Of a stretch of 64,000 nucleotides of DNA, positions 11,920-24,079 are shown in pieces. The notes under the pieces were generated by a model, which saw nothing but the letters and a program-made list of their open reading frames with translations, was not told the origin of the DNA and made no database searches. Position numbers and translations under genes: made by a program. The number at the start of each line of letters is the position of its first letter. The first letter of the stretch is position 1. Location of the stretch: positions 37,622,329-37,686,328 of the forward strand of contig NW_023601212.1 in NCBI RefSeq assembly GCF_014898055.3, given 5' to 3'. This stretch comes from Talpa occidentalis (taxonomy: Eukaryota > Chordata > Mammalia > Eulipotyphla > Talpidae).

Positions 11920-13013
11920 CTTTGCACGATAAAAGTTTTCTTGGTTGGCATTTTTCGTCTTGAAGTTTTTTGAATATGTCACTCCATTCTCTCCTTGCCT
12001 GTAGTGTTTCTTCAGAGAAGTCTGATGTCAGCCTAATTGGTTTTCCTTCACAGGTTATCTGTTTCTTCCCCCTTGTCAGCTTCATTAATTTTTCTTTGTC
12101 TTGGACCCTGGAAGATTTACTATTATGTGTCTTGTAGTTTTCCTTTCATTATAGTAGTTTGGTGTTCTTCTAGCTTCCTGTATGTCTATTTTCACTTCTT
12201 GCTTCAAGATTAGGGAAGTTCTCTACAATTATTTCCTTGAATAGTTTTTCAGTTCCCATGTCTCTTTTTTCTCCTTCTGGGATTCCTATGACTCATATTT
12301 TCTCTCCTCATGATGTTAGAGAATTCTTGAAATGTTTCTTCATTCTTTTTCCTTTGAACCTCACTTTCCTTTTTTGGTACTTTTTATATCTGTATCTTCT
12401 AAAATACTAATTCATTCTTCCATTTCATCTATTCCATTTTCATGACTTTTTCCATTTTTTTAGTTGCTCCAGTCATCTTTTAACATCCTGCATTTCCTTT
12501 ATTTTTTTAAAGATTTATTTATTTATGCATACAAGAGCTTGGGTACAGGCCAGAGGTGTGGGGGGTGAGAGGATTCACTAGAGACAGTGGGGGACAGAAC
12601 AGGCAGATTGAAATACACTGCAAGGGGAAGCAGTGGGCAAGCCAAGAGAGGTCTGCTGTGCCATGTGGGTCACTCTCTGGCCAGGGATCGAACTATGCTG
12701 CAGTGGCTGTGGATAGCTTTATAGGTTGCGTTTTAACCACTTGTACCTTTCTTTTCTTATTTAAAGATTCAATCTCATTCTTCTGTTCATTGATTTTATT
12801 TCTGATAGCATTCATTTCCTTTTCTGCATCTTTGCTTACATCATTAAATTTTTTAATTATGGTAGTTCTGAATTCTTTATCTGTCAGGCAAAGAAATTCT
12901 TCCTTGTCAGTATTGTTGGGTTCTGGAGCTGATTTTCTTTCTGTGGTGTATTGTTCCCCATAGGATTTGCTTAACCATTTGTATTTTCCTTTCTCCCTAT
13001 TGTTTGCTTGCAT
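11920..13013 (-). pseudogene. L1 ORF1 pseudogene (RNA-binding chaperone), SINE-split
   Basis: ORF1 proteins coat L1 RNA as trimers. The N-terminal part (13013-12693) starts MQANNREKGK and includes the charged, helical stretch MNAIRNKINEQKNEIESLNK, typical of the coiled coil that drives trimerisation. A minus-strand SINE (about 12503-12745) then interrupts it. The C-terminal domain reappears at 12085-11920 with KGKPIRLT-type residues (CEGKPIRLTSDFSEETLQAR), the conserved ORF1 C-terminal signature. Stops and the SINE inactivate it. It precedes ORF2 on the same strand, the normal L1 order. Confidence 0.88.
12503..12745 (-). mobile_element. tRNA-Glu-type SINE, subtype A, inside L1 ORF1
   Basis: Minus orientation, starting TTTTTTAAAGATTTATTTAT as read on plus. 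The head end is diverged (TTTAACCACTTGTACC) and no clean target duplication was found. Confidence 0.85.
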
Positions 13014-13074
13014 ATTTGTTCCAGGGAGGGCACCCTCTGACTCTGGTGCCAGCAGGCATCACTTCTGAACACTG

Positions 13075-13440
13075 TTACTGGGGTGTATATGAATCAGCCA
13101 GGTGCCTGGACCATTGTGGGAGTTGGATGGAGGTGGGGTCAGGGGTTCTCTGTGGCTCCCTCCTCAGCTTCCATCAAGTGGACTGCTGCTGATAGTGGGC
13201 AGGATTTCCAGACTCTCTTGTGGGGCTAGATATATCTGCATCTGTCTGGGCAGCCATGACTGGTGGGTGAGGGCGGGGCTTCTGCAGCACCTATTGACTC
13301 GACCACTGCTTTTGGTGGGCAGGATGTCCAGGTGTTCTTACCTGGGAATGGATGAATCTGCATGCTGCCTGGACTGCTGTGGCTGGTGGGTGTGGGCAGG
13401 GGTCCCCATGGCTCCTTTGACCAGACCACTGCTGTTGGCA
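13075..13440 (-). repeat. three 120-bp tandem repeats in the L1 5' UTR
   Basis: The anchor AGGAT(T/G)TCCAG is at 13201 and 13321, and a diverged AGGACTTTTGAG is at 13441, exactly 120 bp apart each time. The intervening text repeats the 'gctgcctggactgctgtggctggtgggtg' theme. The first unit (from about 13081) is the most diverged. It lies directly upstream of ORF1, where L1 promoters sit. Confidence 0.8.
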
Positions 13441-13890
13441 GGCAGGACTTTTGAGTGCATTTATCAGGGCAGACAGAGCTCTGGTCTACCAGACCACTTG
13501 GAGTATCCAAAGGTCCCTGATGCAGAACTCGGCACTACGAGGCCCAGGCTGGGCCCAATCAGGGAATATCTAAGGGTCCCTGAGGGCATGGCACCATGAG
13601 ACTTCAGCTGTTGTCCAATTTGCTGGTGGGTGTGGTAAGCTGATTGGGATGCACTTCGCATTGCCATGCTCTGCAGTGGGGATGCTCAGCTTCCTGGATG
13701 CACTCACAACAGCTGAAGGTTCCCACTGTTGGACATGGCAATGCAAGGCTCTGGATGTGGGATGTGGCCTGGCCCACTTGGAGACATTGGCCAGTTGAGG
13801 GGTGTGGTCGGCTCTTGTCTTTCAAGATTGTCACTGAAGAAGGAAAAGGAAAGAAAGAGAGGAAAAAGAAAAGAGAATAAAAAAAAAAAA

Positions 13891-14270
13891 TTGAGGCTCA
13901 GAACTTTGTCCTCTTAAGAGGAGGTAGTGGCTGGTGCTGTGGCCTGGTTTTCTGAGTGACACCAAAAGGCTGATTGAAATGCATGTCTCAGTGTGGCCCA
14001 GGCTTCTAAGTTATAGTTCAGTTAAAAAAAAAAAAAAAAGTCCTGGTGCTGTATAACTGGTTTGAAGCATCTGGGTTTTGCTAAGAACTTGTATCAGTCC
14101 CTTTTAATAGTGTTTTTAAGAGAGAGGTTAACCCCATCTCTCTGCTCCACCCCATTGTGGGTGAGTCCTATCTCAATAAAAATAATTTTAAAAAAGATTT
14201 TAGCAATGAGAATGTTTAGATAAATATTTTGGAAATAGAGACTTAATCTGATATGGGGGTGTGGGATGGA
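13891..14270. other. unassigned, partly L1-like DNA
   Basis: A CTATCTCAATAAAAATAATT segment near 14170 resembles an L1 3' tail. The rest is not recognised. Confidence 0.35.
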
Positions 14271-14280
14271 AGTAGGTTTT

Positions 14281-14560
14281 TTTTTTTTTAAAGATTCATT
14301 TATATATTTATACATAGAAGAAGTAGGGTGTAGGCCACAGGTGTGGGGGCAGGGGTAAGAGGATTCATCAGAGACAGAGTAGGGAGCAGAACAGGCGGAT
14401 TTACTGAAACACACTGCTGAGGGGAGCAGCGAGTGTGACAGGAGAGGTCTGCTGTGCCATATATGGGTTAGCTCCCTAGCTGGGGATCAAATCTAGGCCA
14501 CAATGGCAATAGCATGATAGCGCTGAGACTTAACCCCTATGCCACCAGGTTGTACCTAGA
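14281..14560 (-). mobile_element. tRNA-Glu-type SINE, subtype A
   Basis: Minus orientation. Duplication AGTAGGTTTT at 14271-14280 and 14561-14570. Confidence 0.94.
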
Positions 14561-14570
14561 AGTAGGTTTT

Positions 14571-16060
14571 TAATCACTAACTCACACGGTGAAATTTACA
14601 CTTTAGAAAGACCACGGGACACTGCGGTGTGGAGAGAGGATAGAGGGATGGATACAGGTGGGGGAGGGAGGCCATTTAGAGAAGAACTACTACTGGCTGA
14701 TCTTAACTATCCTATATGTTCAAGGAACCAGCCAGTTGACTCAATGTTCACTTACTACATTGTTTCCATGGCTTTTCCCATGAAAACAATGGCTTAGTTC
14801 TAAATCAATGTTCAAACACATTTTTGGAGCATAGTCCATAAAGAGTCAGGGACTGGCTATTCTGAGAGATGTGGGATGGGGAGCCAGGGTTTGAGGCAAC
14901 TTGCATGCCAGTCTCCCTTAAATTTATAACAAGGATAAGCAAACAATGTAGCATATCTGGAGAAATTACCACTTTGCTGCATCAAATAAGATGTGTACTT
15001 TTCCATTGAATTAAGTGATTACCACTAAATTTAGTAGGAACAGAGATCAACTTTCACAATGCTTTCTTTGCCTGCCAATAAGACCAGAAGTTATCCCTTT
15101 CTGTAAATGATGAAAAGTATATGATGACAGGAAGTCTCAGTATGTGCACAAGGGGATGGTGATATGGAAAATGAAAGTCTGGCATAAACAAGTAGAAATA
15201 GAGGTAACACGAAGGAAAGGTTTCCCGTTGGATTTAGATTTTAAAATGGTATCAGAAGAATGAGCTATTATTCTATACACTATTTATGGTCAGCCCTTCC
15301 ATGTTCTCTGGAGAGCAGGTTTTGGCTTAATTCTATAGTAATCCAATCTTCACAGGTTTTGCGGACTACAAAAGGCACAGGTACTTACATATCTATCCAT
15401 ACTCCAGGTCCAGGCATGCTGGCAATGGGCACACGCTCTGGAGGGAAATTAGCATAAATAAGTTCCAAGAGATGTTTTTAGAGTTTGTCTTGTATGAAGT
15501 TTTAGGAAGCATGAACACAGGGCTGGGCAGACTTCCAGAAGTGGAAAATATGTCTGATTGGCTGACCATTAGCTGTTCAGGAACTGCAGCTGACTGCCTG
15601 GCTTCCAGAGTGTAATTCCCAACACTGCCATTCATTAGCTGGGATGTGTTTAAAATTAGTCTTGCAGTTATTTGTACATTGACCAAAGAACAATTGGTCC
15701 TTTCCTTGAAACCCTTTACTCTTTGGTGCCCTACTTTATGCTCTATGTCTTATTCAAATAGTATTTGTTGAGTGAATTAATGAAATTAGTTTTCCTCCTT
15801 CTCATCTTAAGTTTGTAAGAAACAACATGCTTTAAAAGTCCTAGAAAAACAACATTTTTAAATGATAAAAGTTAAAATTTTAAATGATAAAAGATAGAAG
15901 TCAGAAGCTCAAAGTCACCTAAATGTTCTATAATAAAGTAAAGAAACTGTGATTTGCTTAGCACTAAATTATTGTGTACCCCAAGACCACACTACAGATG
16001 GAAACCATTTCTGATATAATGGTAAATGAAAGATACCAAAATTTATAAGAAAACAAAATC
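14571..16060. other. unassigned intergenic DNA
   Basis: No gene or clear repeat is recognised. Short open frames lack family signatures. Confidence 0.5.
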
Positions 16061-16061
16061 A

Positions 16062-16330
16062 GGGCCTCCCTGGTGGTGCAGGGGTTAAAGACAGTGCTAT
16101 CATGCTACTGCCGGGCACCACAGCCCAAATTCAATCCCTGGCCAGGGAGCTAACTACGGTAGACCTCTCCTCTCTTACCCGCTGCTCCCCTCAGCAGTGT
16201 ATTTCAGTCGATCTGCCTGTTCTGTTCCCCACTCTGTCTCTGGGGAATCCTCTCACCCCTCCGCCAACACACACCTCTGGCTTACACCCCAATTCTTGTA
16301 TGCATAAATAAATAAATCTAAAAAAAAAAG
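16062..16330 (+). mobile_element. tRNA-Glu-type SINE, subtype A
   Basis: GGGCCTCCCTGGTGGTGCAG head, tail TGCATAAATAAATAAATCTA. No convincing target duplication was found. Confidence 0.92.
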
Positions 16331-18036
16331 AGAATGTGTTCCACTCTCTTCTCCTCTCAAACTTGAAAGCAGAAGCAATTAAACATATAACCAGGAAGCC
16401 CCATCACAACTGCTGGACCCTATTCTCTTTTGAGCTTCTTATCTTACCCTCCCCTGCTCCACATAGTGGAGCCCAAGTCCTGGCCAATCTGTGGACGCCC
16501 ACTGAACATCCAACCCTTGGCTAACCTAATAGGGACACCTTGGCTTTCAGCTATGATCACTATCTGTGGGGCTAGTGACAAGTGAGTATATTACGAAGAA
16601 AAAAAATCTATTAACCATATGTCCATGATTGATAGTCTTATATATAATATGTATAAATTATATATAATTCTAATATATCATTTAAAACAAATAATGTATA
16701 TGTTATTTAACATGGAAAAAGTTGCTACTTAAAAATGCTAATTAGTACACAAAACATATTTTAAAAAGGGTGATCAAGAATTTACTATTCATTTAGAAGC
16801 ACTTATCTGATATCCATTATCACTGACTTCTGTAGCATGATCACAAAGAGGACATTTTTAGGAACATAGGAAAGGTTTCACCATTTTTTTCAATTAAATC
16901 TTTCACCAGTCAAATTCTCTTTTTAAGCGCTTACCTTGTCACTGTCTTTATTGATCCCTCCCGTCAGAGGCTGGGTACTCTCGCCTGGCTATATCCTCGT
17001 CTGTCTAAGGCTTTGCCATCTCCAGCACAGCTTTGACAAATTTTATATAACCCTGTACATTTGACAAGATTTGCAATTTCACTTGGAAATCAACTTGCAG
17101 TGACAAAAAGTCTGGATGACAGGCAAAGATGCAGACCCAGAGCAGAGTCCATTGTACTGTAGATTCCTACTTTGCCTTTAAATGCAGGGATTTGGTAGTG
17201 GTCCTCTAAGGACTCTAAGGACTGACCCTGAAGAAAGACCCAGCATTTAATGAATCTCCCTCCTTTCATAGCTAATCCTCAGTGAATGGAACGAGTAATC
17301 CCAGATCACTGTACAAATTAGGAGCTACTCAAGGCTAAATTTAATAGCTGAATAATGTCCCAAATAATCAACTTAAAAAAAAAAAGGGAGGAGTGGGGGT
17401 TGCCATAGACAACTTTCTTACAACTCCCTTACCTGAAAGATCTCTCTAGAAAAGGCAAATATCTTACCCCCAAACCTGCTCAGTCATCCTCCCCAGGAAA
17501 GACTCGGACTGGGCGGAGAGAAGCTGAAGCCTGCTCTGAGCAATCTGAGATTAAATCACTGTTCCTCGGGTCTAAACAAGAAAGACAGCATGGTTATTAG
17601 CTAATCCTTCAAACTGCTATTTCAAAAGCAATGTTCAGGAGCAAATCATAGAAATAAAAACAGAACCAACTCACAGATCACCTAACAGGAAACAAAGGGA
17701 GAGGAACAACCCCTTAACTTGTTTAGGGTTTCTAATCCCCCAAAACGGCCTGCAAGCCCCAGCCTGAAGGCTCAGCCCTGCCCGACTCCACCTTATTTGG
17801 CTTTGTCTCCAGAACATCTTGAGGGAGTGGCTGGTCTTAAGCAAGTCTGATAACACTTTTCATCGCCTGTTGCCTTCTCCATCCCATCAGCAAAGCAAGT
17901 GGAGGTGAACAAGTTTACCAAGAGGCAAGTTGAGTGATGTAGATAATAAAACTTTCGTTATTTTTTCTCTTTTTCCAACTGAAAATAAAATTCGCCCTAG
18001 AACCACGTATGGTACATAGAGAGGATACTAAAACCC
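16331..18036. other. unassigned intergenic DNA
   Basis: AT-rich first half, with TATA-rich text near 16640-16700, then more balanced sequence. No gene or recognised repeat. Confidence 0.5.
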
Positions 18037-18041
18037 AAGTC

Positions 18042-18323
18042 TGGGCCTCCCCAGTGGTGCAAGGGATTAAGTCTCAGCACTATCAGCTATCACTAACCAC
18101 TGCAGCATGAGTTCAATCCCAGCCAGGGAGGTGACCCACATGGCGCAGCAGACCTCTCCTGTCTCGCCCGCTGCTCCCCCAGCAGTGAATTTCAGTAGAT
18201 CTGCTTGTTCTGTTCCCCGCTCTGTCTCTGGTGAATCCTCTCACCCAACCCCCACCCCACACACACACCTCTGGCCTACCCAAGTTCTTGTATGCATAAA
18301 TAAATAAAAATAAATTTTAAAAA
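18042..18323 (+). mobile_element. tRNA-Glu-type SINE, subtype A
   Basis: Head GGGCCTCCCCAGTGGTGCAA, tail TGCATAAATAAATAAAAATA. Immediately followed by a second SINE in the same orientation. Confidence 0.93.
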
Positions 18324-18334
18324 ACCTCAATCCC

Positions 18335-18618
18335 GGGCCTCCCCTGGTGGCGCAGCAGTTAAGCACTGGGCTGCGAAGCTGCCCGCAGCCTCTGAAGCAT
18401 CGGTTCGATCCCCGGCCACCGGCGAGAGTCCCACATGGCACGCAGACCTCTCCTGCCTGCCCGCTGCTCCCCTCAGCAGTGTATTTCGTCAGTCTGCCTG
18501 CTCTGCTCCCCTCTCTGGTTCTGGTGAATTCTCTCACCCTCCCACGCTTCTGACTGTACCCAGTGCTTATATAAAATAAATGAATAAATCTTTAAAAAAC
18601 AACAACAAAATCAAAAAC
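18335..18618 (+). mobile_element. tRNA-Glu-type SINE, subtype B
   Basis: Exact duplication ACCTCAATCCC at 18324-18334 and 18619-18629. The left copy directly abuts the tail of the upstream SINE, so this copy inserted at or next to the end of the older one. Confidence 0.95.
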
Positions 18619-18789
18619 ACCTCAATCCCATTTGTAGAGAAAGCACAGAAACTCAGGATGATTATATGACCATGATCTGGACAATTTCACATAGTTTATT
18701 TTTAAGACTCCAGAGGAATCCTTCATTTGACCCTCAAATGAAGCTACTTATGGTTGAAGATCTTGGAAGCTAAACTGTACCTTGTATCT

Positions 18790-19330
18790 ATGTGATGTTT
18801 ACTTAGAGGAATCTTTTTAAAATACAAATTGGATCACATCACTCTTGTTTAAGATACTTCAATGGTGGGCCTCTCTGGTGGTGCAAGGGGTTAAGCACCG
18901 CACTATGAAGCTGTCCGCAGTCTCTGCAGCAGAAGCTCGATCCCCGGCCGGCCAGGGAGCAACCCACATGGGGCAACAGACCTCTGCTGATTCACCCGCT
19001 GCTCCCCTCAGCAATGTACTTCGGTCAATCTGCCTGTTCTGTTCCCCACTCTGTCTCTGGTGAATCCTCTCACCCTCCGCATCTCTGGCCTGTACCCCAG
19101 CCCTTGTATGCATAAATAAATAAATCTTTAAAAAAAAAATAAGATACTTCAAAGGTATACCTTTGCTTCAAGATCAGAATCTATAGTCACTTAAATGTTA
19201 TCATCTGGGAGTTCTATCACCTGGCTCTTCCAGTTCCTCTGAAATACCCCCATCCCCCTCCTCACCTCCCATCCTTGCTTAATCCTCCTCTGATCTCTAA
19301 TTGCAACCTCTCCCTCTATGGCCCCTCTGC
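18790..19330 (+). mobile_element. L2 LINE fragment split by a SINE
   Basis: TTGGATCACATCACTCTTGT then AAGATACTTCAATGG before the SINE, and ACCTGGCTCTTCCAGTTCCT after it, follow the L2 3' region (the gatcatgtcactcc...ccctccaatgg theme). Old and diverged. Confidence 0.65.
18866..19139 (+). mobile_element. tRNA-Glu-type SINE, subtype A, inside L2
   Basis: Exact 13-bp duplication TAAGATACTTCAA at 18850-18862 and 19140-19152. B box GCTCGATCCCCGGCC. Confidence 0.96.
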
Positions 19331-20875
19331 CTAGTCACCATCTTCTGATGTCTTAAAATTGGCACAGGGATCTTTCTGGGGTGCCCTCGAGGCACCTAGC
19401 AATCTCCCTGCAGTGGAGACCCGCTGACTGGGGACCCCATGCAGGTGGGGCAATACAGGCTCAGGTAACTTGGACACAGGTGATAGCGTGGATGCCCATG
19501 GGGTCCTCCACCCACCCCTGCAGGGGTCCTTGACTGGCTCCCTAGGAAGGTGCAGGGAGGCAGCCGGGTGTGCTGCACACACAGACTGGCCCCAGCGGAA
19601 ATGCAGTGAAAAACAGCTGCTCTTCAGTTTCAGGTGGCCTAGGGGCGTGGCGAATGTGAATGAGATGTTCTCCTAAAAGGAGTCACCCACAAATCCGAGG
19701 CCCTTCTTTCCCCTCAGTTTCATACCAGGACATAATATGCACCCAGAAACCAGCAAGCTGTAGTCCTGGAAGCTCCCCAAACTCGCTCAAGTCTGAGGGT
19801 GCTTACAAACCCCAACCATCACTAGATGTTTTTTTCCTACAATATCCCAACTCCGCCAGGCTGTAAACAATGACTGTGCCTTAGAAGTTGCCATCAAACA
19901 GGAAGAGACTGGAAGCGCCTCTTGATTTGAATTGCCAAGTTTGAGCTTTGAAGCTCCTCAAAAGTTTACTTGAATTGCAGCCCGAACTGCATCTTTTCCA
20001 CAAGGGCTGGACTAGGTTCAGGAATCTGGTGCTTCCTTGGCAGAAGTTTTCTTCTCCCTGGACTGGAAGCTGCCCTCCAGCCATCCTGCTTTCCTCCTTC
20101 CCATGGGGTGCAAAGGACCCTGGTCCGGGTCGGAGAGCGCCCACCCTAAGGAGGAGGCCACTGGGGGCCTCCACGTGTCCACTGGGGGACAGGCCCAAAG
20201 CTGCACACACTCTCCTTCCTGATTCCAGCCTGGCAGATAGCCAGGGCATTCACCTGGGCCTCTGGGGACCCAAAGCCTGGTTCCATTCTGCTCTGCCTTT
20301 GCATTCTTGGGGACCTGTTATTTGATTTCCTCCTCTGTGCCAAGGAGACCCTATAAATTTCTACCTGAGACAGAGAAAACACATTTTAAATTTACCTGTT
20401 TATTGATCTGCCTCTCCTCTGGCCAGACCACGAGCTCCTTCTGAGACAACACCATCCTGGCACTTAGAAGTAGGACTTCCAGGATTATAGAAGGAATAAG
20501 TTCCTCTACTCAAGAAGGAAAGCTTCCAAAGTTCTGAAATGTCTCTGGTCTATGGAGGCCTGTGGAGAATAGGTTAGAAAGGAAGATCAATCCACATAAA
20601 ATATGAAGCACTGGAAATAAGCAGCAAACTCTGTCATGATTTGATCTTTTATACCTTGGAATCATTCATTCTGGTCAATTTTGAGGCAAATGATTATATA
20701 TCACTGCATTTTACATTTACCATTCTTTCCTCCCCCTGTCTAACCCACATATATGTAGATATAAATTACTCTGAGAATTTGAGGACTTTTCAACTATTAT
20801 TTCTCAAATAAGAGATTTTTAATCTTTATCAAACCCCTCCTTCACAAATTCTCATACAGAATTAATACTGGGTAA
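19331..20875. other. unassigned intergenic DNA
   Basis: GC-richer up to about 20300, with several overlapping chance open frames. No gene or repeat recognised. Confidence 0.45.
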
Positions 20876-20879
20876 TATA

Positions 20880-21690
20880 GTTTTAGTGTTTTTGTTCGTT
20901 TTTTTATCATTGCTCACTTTTGTACAATATTTGATTTGTCCCCTCAGGTGTAGCCCCCATAATTCTCCCACCACCACAGCACCTATAGTCCCTTGTGCTC
21001 TTCCCTCCTCTATGTTGACACCTCTCCCCCACTCCTCTGCTGCACGCCTCAGATCTATAGTTTCCCTGCAAGTTTTGCCTTTTTCCTGACCTTTTGTTCA
21101 ATTTCCTTATAAACACCTATAAGTGAAACCATCTGATATTTATCTTTTCCCTCTGACTTATTTCACTGAGCATAATCCCTTCCAGCTCCATCCATGTTGC
21201 TGCGAATGGCATGAGTTTATCTTTTTTGGTTGCTGAATAGTATTCCATTACGTATACAGACCACATCTCTTGATCCAGTCATCTGTTTGGGGGCATTTAG
21301 GTTGTTTCCTATCTTACCTATTGTAAATAGTACTGCAATAAACATAGGAGTGCAGGTGTCCTTTTGAATTAATGTTTTTGTGTCCTTTGGTTAGATTCTT
21401 AGGAATGGAAATCACTGGGTCATGTGGTAGCTCCATTTTCAGTAGTCTGAGGAACCTCCACACAGCTTTCTGTAGTGACTGGACCAGTTCGCATTCCCCC
21501 CAGCAGTGTAGGAGAGTTCCTTTATCTCCACATCCTTGCCAGCATTTGTTGTTGCCAGTTTTTAAAATATGGGTCATTCTCACCAGTATAAGGTGGTATC
21601 TCATTGTGGTGATTTGCATTTCAATACTAGGTAATAAAATTTTAACAATCATAGAGGCCTGAATATGATTTTTCATTCAAAGGAATTCAT
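20880..21690 (-). mobile_element. L1 LINE 3' fragment, minus strand
   Basis: Holds the 3' UTR (CTTTTGTACAATATTTGATT) and the ORF2 C-terminal region on minus: [15 protein letters not shown], then the cysteine motif [20 protein letters not shown], then [13 protein letters not shown]. The frame is broken and the 5' part is missing. Confidence 0.88.
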
Positions 21691-22430
21691 GCTTAACCTC
21701 ATCTCTGACATTCTTTCAATTATGGGTGATTTTAAATTTTAATTTAAATATTCAATAAGTGTTGACTTTTCTTCGGAGATTACGTGTTTACTTAACAATG
21801 CTGTCATTTATCAAGACATTTTTGGTCATATTTTAGGTCATAAGAAAAGCTTATTTGTTTCTTTCCCATCTCAAACACCCTAGAATTCTGAAGGCAAGAT
21901 GAGGGGCCGTGCCAAATGCAGCCCCACCGTCCCCACCACCCCTTCAAGCCACTTAAACTCACAATCAGCATTCTTCCAACATGAGCAGACAAAACTATTT
22001 CAGTTTTCTGAAACAAAAAGAAATATGATTTATTGACCTTATTTAACCAGAGGAAACACAAGGTGTCATTTAACAATAAGTTCAGATTTGGATCCAGTTT
22101 TTAGACTGAGCAATGCCTCTCTCTGACTGAGCTAAGTCTCTTTTGTCAGAAAGGAGTCCGCAAAGCTTGGCTTGCTCAACTGAGAACAGAGCAGGTAAAT
22201 GTTTAAAATTGAATTTCCTGGGTTTCTATAGGTTATCAAAATACTTGACTAAAACGTTAACTGCACTTAACTGAAAAATCACAGTATTTTCAGATATGAC
22301 ATTTGGGATTGAAAGAATCGCTGTTGATGTTTCTCAGGCGAGTGGTGCAGTCCTCAGAGACTTCCCTGCCATGGGCTACAGACTTCCCCAAAGCAACAGA
22401 CCAAATAGGATACATTCTGGAGCTTCAGTT
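21691..22430. other. unassigned intergenic DNA
   Basis: AT-rich, with no recognised gene or repeat. Confidence 0.5.
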
Positions 22431-22439
22431 TTGCTGATT

Positions 22440-22712
22440 TTTTTTTTTAAGATTTATTTATTTATTTATACAAGAACCGGGGTATAGGCCAGATGAGCGG
22501 GAGGATGAGAGGATTCACCAGAAACAGAGCAGGGAACAGAACAGGCAGACTGACGAAATACACTGCTGAGGGGAGCAGCGGGTGTGACAGGAGAGGTCTG
22601 CCACACCATGTGGGACCCTTGCCAGCGGCCGGGGATCGAGAACCAGCGCTGCAGAGGCTGTGGACAGCTTCCCAGCAGGGCACTCAACCGCCTGCGCCAC
22701 CAGGGGAGGCCC
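22440..22712 (-). mobile_element. tRNA-Glu-type SINE, mixed subtype
   Basis: Minus orientation. Duplication TTGCTGATT at 22431-22439 and 22713-22721. The head resembles subtype B (GGTTGAGTGCCCTGCTGGGA on the minus strand) but the tail resembles subtype A (CCGGTTCTTGTATAAATAAA), an intermediate form. Confidence 0.93.
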
Positions 22713-22789
22713 TTGCTGATTATTTTTAAAAACCACACTAGGAATAGAATGTAACACTTGCACAAATGTTTAACACTTGAGATTAAAAA

Positions 22790-22935
22790 ATATTTTTACA
22801 TTTATCGTTTTTTAATTTTTTAAGACAATATTTGCTTCTCCCCCAACCCCCTCAGATTGAGTCCCCATAGAATTTCCTTCCCCAAGGCACCCGTGCACCA
22901 TTACCACAGTCCCCTGTGCTCCTCCCTCCCTCCCT
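22790..22935 (-). mobile_element. L1 3'-UTR fragment
   Basis: ACAATATTTGCTTCTCCCCC and the following text match the L1 3' UTR found at 7.2 and 20.9 kb, minus strand. Short and diverged. Confidence 0.6.
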
Positions 22936-23403
22936 AAAAAGAGGGTACTTTAAAGACATTTTTCATCACAGTGCCAGCATTCTCTCTCCAGCCACCTAAG
23001 GATATGTGCTCTTTCCTTTTTCTTGTGACTGTTTAGGAGAAGTTTAAGATGCTCTCACTTAGCATGTAGATCTCAGAGCCCATTAAATGATTTTCCTTGA
23101 CTGTATTTGGTCTTTAGCATTCTAGTTCTCCTCTTTCTTTTTCTCTATCTCTTAAGTATGTGGGCAACCCAAGGAACTCCTATGGGATTTATACCACCCT
23201 TTGAAGGCTGCCTCCTTTCTTAGGCTGCACCTGAGGACTGAGAGCGCTAACCTTTATGATCTCTCTCTTCCCTCCCCGGCCCTCCCTCCCTTCCATTCTT
23301 TCTCTCCTTTGCCGCCCCCTTTCTTAGTTTTTAAGCCCTATGTCACCTTCATTTTTTTACCATTTATTCAAGTCCTCCTCTTGATAAAATCTTGATGGAA
23401 AAA
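22936..23403. other. unassigned intergenic DNA
   Basis: Pyrimidine-rich (CCTCCC/TTCC) around 23260-23330. No gene. Confidence 0.5.
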
Positions 23404-23414
23404 AAACTTCCTGG

Positions 23415-23682
23415 GGGCCTCCCTGGTGGTGCAAGGGGCAAAGACACAACCTATGAAGCTGTCCGCAGCCACTGCAGCAGGAGTTCGATCCCCGGCCCAG
23501 GAGATATCCACAGGGCACAGCAGACCTCTCCTGACTCGCCCGCTGCTCCCCTTAGCAGTGTTTCAGTCAATCAGCCTGTTCTGTTCCCCACTCTGTCTCT
23601 GGTGAATCCTCTCACCCCCCCCCTCACCTCTGGCCTGTACCCCAGTTCTTGTATGCATAAATAAATCTTTAAAAAAAAAACC
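23415..23682 (+). mobile_element. tRNA-Glu-type SINE, subtype A
   Basis: Duplication AACTTCCTGG at 23405-23414 and 23683-23692. Confidence 0.95.
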
Positions 23683-23692
23683 AACTTCCTGG

Positions 23693-23972
23693 GCCGCCCT
23701 TGTGGTGCAGGGGTTAAAGACAGCACTATCAAGCTGTTGCCAGCCACTGAGCATGAGTTCAATCTCCAGCAAGCCAGAGAGAAACCCACAGGGCGCAGCA
23801 GACCTCTCCTGCCTCTCCAGTTGCTCCCTTCTATTTCAGTCAATCTGCCTGTTCTGCTCCCCACTCTCTGGTGAATCCTCTCTCTCACACACACACCCCC
23901 AACTCCACACCTCTAGTCTACACCCCAGTTCTTATATGCATAAATAAATCAATCTTTTTTAAAAAAAAACAA
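23693..23972 (+). mobile_element. tRNA-Glu-type SINE, subtype A, tandem to the previous one
   Basis: It starts GGCCGCCCTTGTGGTGCAGG directly at the right target duplication of the upstream SINE. The middle is shortened (CCAGTTGCTCCCTTCTATTT). Tail TGCATAAATAAATCAATCTT. Confidence 0.93.
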
Positions 23973-24079
23973 CTTTTATAATCGCAAAACAGGGCTATGC
24001 TCTAAGAATACTTGGAATAGGAAGAGACAATACACTGAGAAATGGATATATTTTTAAAACACCATAAAAGGCCCTGCTA

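Larger units (their letters stand above)
7180..13890 (-). mobile_element. nearly full-length L1 LINE, minus strand
   Basis: Read on the minus strand: a 5' UTR with 120-bp tandem repeats (about 13020-13890), ORF1 (13013 to about 11920), ORF2 (about 11630 to 7407), and a 3' UTR to about 7190. About 5.9 kb remain after subtracting three SINEs inserted at 8851-9115, 11637-11911 and about 12503-12745, which is the usual full L1 length. All reading frames are broken, so it cannot move. The SINE insertions show that it predates at least part of the SINE expansion. Confidence 0.9.

Noticed and set aside
12556..12963. 135-codon plus-strand open frame
   Set aside because: Made of a minus-strand SINE joined to antisense L1 ORF1; not a gene.
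13102..13599. 165-codon plus-strand open frame with repeated WW/LLVGR segments
   Set aside because: It is the antisense of the tandem-repeated L1 5' UTR; the internal protein repeats mirror the 120-bp DNA repeats.
19881..20325. Overlapping 120-codon frames on both strands
   Set aside because: No splice or domain evidence; a GC-richer region where open frames on both strands are expected by chance.
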